A DNA stretch of 64,000 nt from NCBI GenBank assembly GCA_958510825.1, contig OY294048.1, forward strand, positions 38,095,026-38,159,025. The letters are read 5' to 3'. The translations under genes were made by a program, and so were the position numbers. The stretch is from Brachypterus glaber. Lineage: Eukaryota; Arthropoda; Insecta; Coleoptera; Kateretidae. The notes beneath the pieces were generated by a model that worked only from the letters and a program-made list of their open reading frames with translations, had not been told where the DNA came from and did not search any database. Position 1 is the first letter of the stretch; every line of letters starts with the position of its first letter. Of the stretch, positions 20,426 to 32,400 are shown in pieces.

Positions 20426-23400
20426 GCTGTTTCTTAGATTAAGAAGTCAATTTCAAGATGGTCTACGACTGTGGAGTTTGTCTGGCGAAGTATGTCTTGT
20501 GTTGCTTCAACTTTTTGATATTTGTAAGTATAAAAATAATTATGTCCAATTTTAATTGTTTTTTAATAATTAACCAAGATTTAAAAGCTTACGATCAAAA
20601 AAGTAAATCGTACCAAATATTAAAAAATCTATTTAAAATAAAAACAGAAAAGTTTTAAAAAGCACCCCCTAAAAAACTGTAAATTAACCCTATATTGCAT
20701 GTAATTTTATTTTGCAACGAAAAAAAAATATTCACTTCAACAGCTCTTTTTTTAAACAAAACCAACACACTACAAAAAATTCGACTAATTTTTAAAGTGC
20801 GTATTTAAATACTTACCGGCAATATTAGATACTGCTAGCTTTCAATGGGTACTCTAACTTAAAGAACATATCCCAATCAAAACCAAATTTTATTATCATA
20901 ACTGTAACATACTAGTATGAAGAATAGCATACTACACATATTTTATTACTTAACTACAACAAACGATGACGTCACACTAACTATTCGTAGTAACCACGTA
21001 CACTAGGTGGTTTGCTCACATAGTAAGTATTTCTATCCTTTTCTATTATAATTCCCCAGGTAGCAAAATAACATGACATTCACGTGAAAGTCACGTTAAT
21101 ATGTGACATGTGATGTTAAGATTGTAGTCTCATTTAACAAGAATGTAGCATGGTGGGGATGTCCTAAGTCCGCCCCTAATAACATCACACAATGACATCC
21201 CGAAAATAACGTGTTTGTGACATAAATCCACATTCCTGTTATATCTAATATCTTATGGATGCCGTTACTGGTACTTTAATATTTAAATAATATTCTAGGA
21301 TATTAGCTTTTTCTAAATTAAAACCATTAAAAACGCTATAACCCTATAAAAAAATCGGATTTAAAATCAATCAGTAATTGAAACAATCACAGATTGAAAC
21401 AGATAGATTCTAAATACGAAATTGCAGATTAAGGGGAGAATATATTCATTTAATCCGTGTCCGTGGTCTAGAGAAGCCCGGCAGAGCCCCCTATCCACTG
21501 GAAATCGTATAATGTGTATAGAATTTCCTTATAATAATTTACTCTATCAACATCATCTTATATCGATTTTTTTGCTTCGAACGTCGGTGAGAAGCAAAAT
21601 AACATGACATTTACGTGAAAGCCACGTTAATATGTGACATGCGATATATTCACAGCGTTGCTAAATATTTGTTATTAAATAACATGGTTGTCACGTCACA
21701 CGTATTACGTTGCAAATGTGATGTTAAATACATGTTATTTTTCAATATTATGTGATGTTATGATTTAGTTTAAAAATACACCCAAAAGTGATGTTAATTT
21801 CTTGTAATATAACATCCCTTGCTACCTGGGTCTGTTCACTCCAAATCATATTTTTTCGAACAAGAGGAGGAAAAAATAGGTTAGGTATATTTTTGGGTAA
21901 GTCAGACGTTAAAAATATTTGTAAGATTGTTTTGCCAGGCACTTTTTTTTGCAAGAACGGATTAAACTGAAATAATTTTAAATAATCGTCACATATCATT
22001 CGTGGATAATGTAGGTACCTATAATAAATGAGTTAAATAAAGAAAGTAATTTATAAGCTTTATGCAAAAATGTTCTTGCAAAGTTAGGAAAAGCCTAATT
22101 TTTTCCTTGTAGACCTAATTTTTGGTTCTCAATTTCAAATATCGCAAAATAAACAACTCAATCAACTTTTTAACCTCGAAAAAGATTTTGGTATAATAGT
22201 GTCCTACTTTACCAACTAACTATGACGTCATTTAAACAACACTCTTCAAGCCATACTAGTATGTTATAGATAATAAAATTTGGTTAAAATAAAACTTTAA
22301 ATTTTACCAAAAACTTCGCCAGAAGAAAAAAACTACTTTCAACTGCTAGGAGTACACTATAGAATGCGATCCATTACATATCTTCACGGCTTGTTTCTCG
22401 TTTCAGCTTGCTGGGTCTGGAGTGTTGGCAATAGGAATATGGCTAGCTGCAGATAAATCTTCATTCATTGGATTAATGAAAATAGTCCCGAATGATAGTT
22501 TACAGGTGAGTGGTTACTTTAATTAACAATATCCTTACTAAGAATACAAGCTTTTAAAAAAATACGTCTAGTTACAATGTAAATTTTAAACGGGATTCAA
22601 TGGAGCTCTCTACAACTAGAATTATGAAACAAAAGACGTCTACCCTATCTCTATCTCATTTGTGCTACACTTTCCAGCCAACCAAATAAATACTGTATTT
22701 GTTTTTCATACAACAAATACAGTATTTATTTGGTTGGCCGGAAAGTGTAGCAGTGAGCTGCACGTACGAACATAGCTAATGTGAATCTGTAGAATAAGAT
22801 AATTCTACTAAAATTTAGATGGCGCCAGTAATTTCTTTAATAAAATAAATATAGTTACACTTTTCGCCCGGCCAAGTAAATATTGTATTTATTCAACAAA
22901 GAACAAATACAGTATTTGTTTGGTTGGGTGGAAGTGGGAGTGTATGTATGTCTTCTATCCTTTTTGGGTAGAACTTTTGTCCCTGTCTAATCTAATGGGA
23001 GAATTCTCCATTTAAATTTATCAATGCGAAATTATGCTGAACAAAGGATCAGGGCCGCGAAGAGCCCCGTACACACGCACTATGGTCCCAAATTTATATT
23101 TAGCCGGACAAAAGTATGAAACACATCTATGACATTATGAAAAAAACATTTTGGTTTTTAAAAATCACTATATTAACTAAACGACTCCTTAGCCCTCCGT
23201 TAACCAGGTGGAAAAAAATAACGTTATTAACCACGTGGGGTTAATTAAACCCCAAAATAAAATACACAGAAATAATAACAAATACCATTTGTTTCAATAA
23301 AAATGTTTCTATGATAATTAAATATGTAATAAACTTTACTTAGATAATTATAAAATAACAAAAAAACTCATTTTTTGAATTTTCTGAGAAAATTTATTAA

Positions 23401-26400
23401 AAACGTTACCAAAAAATGCAACTTCAAATAAATTTCATTGCAAAAAAAATGGTTGGTATTATATTCATTCAAACGTATTATGTTGCTGCTTAAAGCAGCT
23501 TTGGCATAAAGGTTTCAAGTAATCCATACAAACGTCTCAGTCACAAAAATTACCCTCAGGGAGTTTCCAGGGAGCTCCCACAATAAGCTTCCATGGGATG
23601 TCCTATATTCAGCCCCTGGGAGTTTTCAGGGAATGCGAAATGTCTGCATTAGCCTTAAAGAGCTTTTGGGTCGCTAGTCCCATAAGACTCCCATAATGTA
23701 CCTTTAATTAAAAAGTCTTAAGACTCCCACAATAGACTATAAAACTCCCATAATATAAAACTCCCATAATATAAAACTCCCATAATATATGGGAGATTTA
23801 GCTCAGCGGTCAATGGCATCGATATAGCCTGACACTGATCTAATGATTGTGAGTTCAAACCTCACTGGCGCCGATTGCCTTTTGCAGTTAATTAATAATT
23901 GAAATTTGGCGAAGGCGTACTCCCTAGATATATTGGTTCGAAAGTCAATTAAAGCCGGTGGTTCCCTCTACTACTAGCCCACACAAGTCTTGGACTTAGG
24001 GGATGCTTAATTAAGTAGAATAGTACGAGGTTAAAAACAAACAAACAATCAATGTCAAAACACTCCCTTTACTGGATTTACCCCCAAATGAATAAATAAT
24101 GTTAGTCAGCCTCAAGAAATATTTTTCTGGCTAAAATAAGTTTCAGCCAGCAAAATATGTATAAAATAGTAACTTGATAATAAATTATAAGCAATATCTA
24201 GCATATTTTAACTTTAAAAATTGTAAAATGTTAAAATATATGTGGGGTCCCACAGACTTTTACTCACTCCTATTTCGCGACGGTTTTTCTCACAACTGAG
24301 CTGAATACACGGAATGAGTCTTTGAAGTGTTTTAAGAAGATAGACGGGCGGACATGCCCATAGAATTAGACTAAATATGTTTTTTGTTTAAAATAAACTC
24401 ATTGGGGTTTGTCAAACCCCTACCTGGTTAACGGAGGGTTAGACTTCGGAAAAAATATTAAAAAAGTTATGCTCAACCTCGTATAAGGGATAAAAATACA
24501 AAAAAAAGTTTGGCTTTTTTTTTCAAAAAAACTATATTATCATAATCATCACAATAATAAATAAAAAAATATTCTTAGCTTGTTATTTTTAAAAATCTAT
24601 ACATAAACTAATTTGACTTTTTTTTTAATTTATTAAATACTAAAAATTAGCGTTAAGCGGTAGACGAAAGGAAACAAAACTTTTTGTAGAACCTACATTT
24701 CGCGCTTTAATTTGCGCTTCTACAAAATTTTATTTCGATTTGACATCCTATATCTCACTATTTACAAGTTGTAATTTGTTGTATTTTAAATAAGTAGCTA
24801 GATAATAGATAAAGAAAACTATTAAAATGCATTGTACAATGTACATTACTTAAGTAATTACTTTGCTTTTGGATCTATTATCTATCTGATAAATATTAAA
24901 CATCATAAACTACAAAATTTGTATTTAATAGCACTGTAGATCTATAGAATAGTATGTTATCCATTAATTTTAAAAATTACTTCGGAACAAACGTGCTGAA
25001 GTGATTGCATTCATGTTCTATGGGTCAGAAAATTTGGACCTTGCTTCCTCACGTTTTTTAACGTGCGTCGGCACGATATCTCTAGTATCAAAATTACTTT
25101 AATTCATGTCAAGTTTGGTATTTAGTACCTAACTAGATCTACCAAATTAAAAGTTGACTTTTAAACAGGGCTGTAGAAAAACGTGACATGTGTTGAACCC
25201 TTGCCGCACACTAATGATAAGGTACAAAGGTCCTGATTCAGTACTCATGGATCGTTTGTTGTCGAAAAATTGTCAAAAGCAGGGGTTATTTTAAGCTTCT
25301 TTCCCACTGTACAATTACAGGCCTCCCACTTGTCATAAAATCATAAAATGTCATAAAATGACCCAATTTGTCCTAAAATCGTCATAAAATAAAATTACTG
25401 TCATAAAAGTCATAAAATTTCATAAAAATACTCATACTTTTTACTTTAGAGTGACCTGGGAGAGAAGTTTTTTTTGTGATCTTGCATTTTATAAACTTTT
25501 GAATTGCAACACTTGGGCTTTCTTCAGTTTTTTTTTTTATTTAATATTGTAAAACTTACAATATTAAATAAAAAAAAACGTCAGTTCGTAAAAAGTTTCC
25601 TCTGCGGCGCTAACTTAGCTAATGAAGAACTGACCACCATTTTTTAGGAGGGGCGTCACTTCAGCCCCCTGTACAAGTGCCGTAACTAAATTATGTTTTG
25701 GAAAAATAGGGAGCCCGGGAAGTAAGTTTCCCCGGGGCTTCGACTGTCTCGATCTGGTCCTGGCTAGAGATAAGTGCTGTAGAATAAGGATTTAAAATGG
25801 AAGATTTGCGCTTTCTTGTCCAAATATTTTGTCATAAAATTTGTCATAAAATGCCTAAAATTGTCATAAAATCATAAAAAAAACTGAAAATTTTCGCTGC
25901 AATTAAACAAAGCGTGTAGCATATTCACCAAAAAAGTGAATAGTCCAAAATAAATTTTTCCTTTCCTTTTTTCGAAATGTATAATGATACAAATGAAATG
26001 CACCAAAGGCAAAATTTTCAAGTTTTTTATAATTAAAATACAAAATTTTTTAGATTTTACATCAAAGATCTTGGATATTTTTTAAATTCACTTTTTAATC
26101 GGGATCTGTTAAAGAAAAACATGAAAATGCGCCACAGGCAAATTTTTTTGGCTTTTCACGGTCAAATACTTTAAAATGAAGAATTTATTTAATTTAAATA
26201 AGCATTTAACAGAAGAAACCCAAATAATGCCTAACATGAAAATATTTTTGCGTTTTTTAAGGTCCCAAAAAGTTAAAATCTTTGAAAAAAGGCTAAAACA
26301 TTCGAAAATGCAAAATAACTGAAACAATATTTTTTACTATTTTTGTAACATTTATAAAACATGTATTTATTTTATACTGTACAAATCCAAATTTCCCACT

Positions 26401-29400
26401 GCGCATTTTGCATTTACCTGCGCGTTAAAAAAAAAACAGAAAGAATTGAAAAAACCGGACGGAATCGGAAATTATATTAAAAAGTTATAAGGTTTGTATC
26501 GAGTGGTAAACCGCTAACAAAATTTTGTACACCTTTAGGAGGAAATCTTTAAAGATTTCCTCCAGATAACCGCCAAAGATTACCTCGATTTTCTAAAATT
26601 TCCTCCAATTTGTACAACTGAATTCATTTGCGGTTAACCCCTCGGTTCATATACAAACAGACAGACTGACATACACGGTAAAAATAAATTACATTAAATT
26701 ACATAGTCCGTAAATGGTAATATGTTGCCATAGACCGGAATGGTAAAAATTACATAGTCCGTAATGGTAATGTTTTGCATAGACCGGAATAGTAAAAATT
26801 ACATAGTCCATAATGGTAATATTTTGCATAGACCGGAACGGTAAAAATTACATAGTCCAGAATGGTAATATTTTGCATAGACTTGAAATTAAAAAAAAAA
26901 AAAATTACTACTTAGAAAATGTTTGTTCCAAATTACAAGTCTCTCTGTCAAAGCTTTTTTGAAATATCGTAGCGTAAAGTTCATTTGGTTCAATAAACCA
27001 AACGATTTGCACTCTTAATACGAGTATAAACTGCTTACATCTTTCTTTAAAGATCTATTGGTTGATAAAGATCGTAATTTATAATGAATGTAAATTTTAG
27101 GCCACAAATAAAGCATTTAAATATCGTACATAAATAATATTTACCTTTTTTTTACACTTTTAACACTTTAACCTAGCAGCATGCGTCGCTATCTCTCTAA
27201 CAATAACAATATTAAACGGTCCGTCTCATGATGCGACGCCTTTTTGGTTATTGCCCAAAGCGCACGCGCGTCTTAAAATGACATAGCCCGAAATTGTAAA
27301 ATCATGTAAAAATATGTAAATAAATGTAAATATATATTTTTACATTATTTTACATTATTTTACATTCTTTTACATTATTTTACATTATTTTACATTATTT
27401 TACATTATTTTACATTATTTTACATTCTTTTACATAAATTCATGTATTATGCAATAGTAAATTTACTATTTCGTACTATGTAAATTCATGTATTTTTACA
27501 TTATTTTACATGCAGTTTTAACAGTGTACATTAACTTTTCTTTAGTTGGGAAATTCAGGTTTCTGTCCCTCCTCCTAAAATCTAGCATCACTGCACGCTT
27601 GCAACTATCCCTTTGATTTACCATTGATTGCATCTAATGAACTCTGTATGGTAGTAATATAGAAAACCATGCATTTACAAACCAACGGTTCAATGAACTC
27701 AATATAAGGGGTAGTAATACATAAAATATGCATATCGCATGCATAGGCTCATAGAGCTTAGTGACCTACAACTTGAAGAAAGCGCATTTTTCAAGTGCAT
27801 ACCCTAGTAGAAATTTAACGTTAGAATAACGTTTTTCTAATGTTAGAAAACTGTATAAAAGTACATTATAAAATATGTGCAAATGTCCCGCTTTTTAACG
27901 TTAGAATCAAACGTTAGTTACAAACGTTAATCTAACGTTAGATTTTTAAGTTAGAAATACGTTATAAGTAAGTTTAATTTCTGACTTTCGGAGGGGGCGT
28001 GGCCAACTGGGAAATTTCTACCTGCATCATAAAATGGCAGCTGGAGACAAATTTATTCATATAAATAAATATTAATATATTTTAACAATCATAATATTTT
28101 TAAACATTATTTCGTTACATTTATTTATAAAATAGCCACCTTGTTAGGTGGTCCTAAATATTTTTCGTGTAATATGCTGTTGTTTGTTTTGTTTTGTTTA
28201 TTTTTAACCTCGTACTATTCTACTTAATTAAGCATCCCCTAAGTCCAGGACTTGTGTGGGCTAGTAGTAGAGGGAACCACTGGCTTTAATTGACTTTCGA
28301 ACCAATATATCTAGGGAGTACGCCTTCGCCAAATTTCAATTAGTAATTAACTGAAAAAGGCAATCGGCGCCAGTGAGGTTTGAACTCACGATCATTAGCT
28401 CAGTGTCAATGCTATATCGATGCCTTAGACCGATAAATACGTTTACCTCTCAGAAAAACTTTATATTTAGTTGGTTAATATTTATTTATACATTCAGAAT
28501 CTTAAAATATTTTTTTAATTATAGTACAGCGTTGCCAGACTATAATTTTGACTTTTTGGGGGATATTTTTTTAAACTTTATTTTCTACTATAGCTTACGT
28601 ATTAATAATGGAAATTTAAAAAATATTTAAAGTTAGAATAAGGTTAGAAAAAGGTTATAATTTAGTTAGGAAACTAACGTTAGATTTATGTATTTCATAA
28701 CGTTTTTGTCAAACGTTAGTTTTTAAGGTTAGATTTATATATTTTATAACGTTTTTGTCAAACGTTAGTTTTTAAGGTTAGATTTATATATTTTATAACG
28801 TTTTTGTATAACGTTTGAGACTAAACATAAAAATGTCACTAATCTAATGTTAAGTTAGATTTATGTACTTTTCTACCAGGGTAGTTAATGAACATTTTAA
28901 GCCTTTAGATTTAAAAAAGCTCCACTATCTATAAATAGTTATTTTTTTCTCCTCACTTTTTTTGATATTTTAGATCTTCGTCAGTAGAACATTTTATTTT
29001 GAAAGACAGAAACAAATATAAAAAAATGGTTCCCCACTTACCAAAAACAATTTTATTTTTTTAAATTAAACCTTTCTCGAGTTATCGTATTTTTCGGACA
29101 AACGGACCTGTCTGCAAAAAGACCCACGGACAGATAATTTTTTTTTGAAAAATCTGTTTTACATATACATAAAACGTACTAAAACTAATAAAACGTTTTT
29201 CCTTGGGGATAGTAAAATAATATCAGTAATGTATCCAGGGCCGTAGCTATGGGGGGGATAGGGGGAAGCCTCCCCCCCATCTATCTTGAAATCAAAAAGG
29301 TTGCATATTTCATGGATTAAAAACATAAAAGTTGCATATTTCATGGGTTAAAAAAAATTAAAATAATAAATTTTTAATTTTGGGAAAAAAAAGTTTTAAA

Positions 29401-32400
29401 TTTTATGGCTTAAAAATATAAAAGTTGGGAATTTTAAACCTTAGAATAAAAAAATTTGCATATTTCATGGATTAAAAATATAAAAAGCATATTTTTTCAT
29501 GGGATAAACATAAAAAAAATACATTTTTAATTTTGGGAAAAAAGTGGTAAATTTCATGTATTAAAAATATAAAAGTTGGGATTTTCAAAAAAACTTGCAT
29601 ATTTCGTGGATTCAAAATATAAAACTTGCATATTTCATGGGTTAAAAATAATAAAATTATAAATTTTTAATCTTGTGAAAAAAGTTGTAAACTTCATAGA
29701 TTAATTAGGAAATATAAATAACTTAACCAGAAGGTGTAATTTGATGATAACTTTTATAACTTTTATTTTTGAGAAAGGGTAGGACTTTTTTTTTTAATCA
29801 TGAACTTTTTTTTGTCGAGGAAAAAAGTTGTGTTTTTAGGCAGGCTAAAAAAGTTGTAATTTTTGACCTCCTCCCCCCCGCACCAAATCTCCTTCGCTAC
29901 GGCCCTGCATTCATCTACGGCTATTATGTAATACATGTATTACATGCTCCCTGCAGGGTGAGAACCAGACAGCACATGATATCTTAAAGACGACTTTTTT
30001 AGATCTTAATTATGTCTGGACGCCTAAAGACATGAAAAGGATATCTTATGGAGTTCTTTTTATGGATGTTTAAAAGATATCTGATTATGATATCTATAAG
30101 ATGTCTTTTAAGTATCGGTACAAGATGTCTTAACTTCGATACTCATCGCTAAAAATAAATAAAAAGTCCAAACCACAATCAACTATTAAAAAAAAATACC
30201 ATTTTTTTAAAGATCTTTTTTTGAAAAACAAAAAATAAAAAAAAGAAATTTTCAAAAAAAAAAAAAATTAAAAAAATCACATCAACTATTAAAAAAAAAA
30301 TACCGTTTTTTTAAAGAACCTTTTTTGAAAAACAAAAAATAAAAAAAAATCTTTTTTTTTTAATTTACTTTTTACGAAAAACGAAAAAATTTAAAAAAAA
30401 TTCAAAAAAGAAATTTTCAAAAAAAAAAATTAAAAAAATTAAATTTTTTTAACAAACAAATTACCTCTCATTCTAGTTATTATTACGCTTTTTATATCAA
30501 TACGACCGTACCTAGCAACGTAAATGGGAGGGGGTATTATGTTGTAAAGTCGCCTGTGCAAGGCGTCTTAAAAAAGATTTCTTAAAGACGTTACCTTTTG
30601 TAACATACGATCGTTAAGACGTCTTAAAGATGCATATACGGCGAAAACCGACGTTCTCAAGACGTCTTGAATGAAGAGCTACGAGATCTTTAAGATCTCT
30701 TTAATTCATCCTTGTGCTGTCTGGGGAGAGTGGGTTTTAATGTGGCAATTATAAGTCCTTTTAATTTAAATTTATTTTTTCCAACGCTTTTTTCTTTATT
30801 GTTGTATCACAATCTTGTTTTGTTTTGGGGGATTTCTCCTAGAGTGAAGTAAAAGTATTATACTAGTTAAAGTTAAAATTTATTCCCTCCAACATTCACA
30901 AAAAATGGCAGGGTGCCATTAGAAAAAAACAATGTTATGGGGTGGTCAAAGGGGAAGTAATTAAATTTTTTTAATTTTTTATCAAATTTAATTATCTTTT
31001 ATAATAGACTATATAAAAAATTCTACGACACTGTAATATATCTGAAATATTGAGGTAAATAATTAACCGTAAATGTAATGGATATGAATGTTTTATTATC
31101 TTTCTTAGACGCATGATAAGTTTTTATTTGCTGCCTTTACCACAATATATTTAACCACAATTTCAGTTTTTATCTATTTTATGAGCGTAATATTTATTAC
31201 TAATATTTTACATTACACGTTACATGTGTGTTAAACCTCGTACTATTCTACTTAATTAAGCATTCCCTAAGTCCACTGTGTGAGCTAGTAGTAGAGGGAA
31301 CCACCGGCTTTAACTGCCTTTCGAACCAGTTTACAGGAAGTGTCTGTGTCACCTGTCGCCTTTGCTAAATTTATTTTATTAATTACCTGAAAAAGGCAAT
31401 CGGCGCGAGTGAGAATCGAACTCACGCTAGCGTGTCAAGTATTTAAAGTTGACGCGCTAACCCGCTAGGTTAAATCTCCCACAATATTTATACAATATAA
31501 ATAAAATTAAACAAAATTCTCCCCTTTAAAAAAAGGTCCTTGCCCCTGAAAAAAAGCTTTACTTCTGGAAGAAAATTTTCGCTGTGCCCAACTATCGACA
31601 CCCCTCGGAGGCCCGGGCCCCGGGGAAACTTACCCCCCTTCCCCCTTGAATCCGACCCTGACTCTAGGGACATATAATCCCACTAAGTAAAATTACTTTA
31701 CGAGAAGCTTACCTCAACCTTTATTGGGTTTGATAAATTGGGAAAAAAAACTTTGGAAAACCTTACTAAAAGCTCATATAGACCCTATAAACCCCTTTTT
31801 GCAACGGAAAGTTTTATTTCCAAAATTTTAGAACTCGTGAGATTTTTTTTGAAAACTTTTTTCCAAAATTTTTTGAAAAAAAGAATTGTTAATTTTTTTT
31901 TCTTTTAATATATTTTTTTATTTTTCTAAAAAAGAAATTTAAACAATTTTTTTTTTTCAAAAAAAAATAGTTTTTTCAAAAAAACTTGATTTTTTTGGCA
32001 GCAAATTAATTAAATAATTTTAACTTGCGTTATTTAAAAAAATGCAATATACCATCCACTGTGAATAGTATATAATGGAATGCGTAGCATTACATATCTT
32101 CACGGCTTGTTTTTATAATGACCTGACTTGACTAATTTAACTTTAAATTACAGAGCAAGCGAGCAGCACTTCAATATATTCTCAACAAGAACAAGAAGAA
32201 AACTGTTATTATGTTGCGTCGCATTCCTCTATAATTCGAATTTAATATACCTATCCCAGGAAATGGATCTTGACTATACCTTAAGTATAGTTCAGAGAAC
32301 TTTGTTACGCGACAGCGACAGTTTTTGATAGCTTATTATTAGACATCGGATTTTAGCGAGTCGTGACGTCAAAATACATAACCGGGTACAATAAGTAAAC

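Noticed and set aside
23788..23875. Possible functional tRNA gene
   Set aside because: The box A and box B motifs are present but the acceptor stem does not pair well, and the segment is joined to a SINE body shared with two other copies.
27339..27430. CRISPR-like or telomeric array
   Set aside because: The short TACATTATTT units have no unique spacers and sit inside a MITE arm in an insect genome; this is a simple minisatellite.
31406..31489. Possible minus-strand tRNA gene
   Set aside because: The head looks better than in the other copies but is again followed by the SINE body and tail, so I call it a SINE head.
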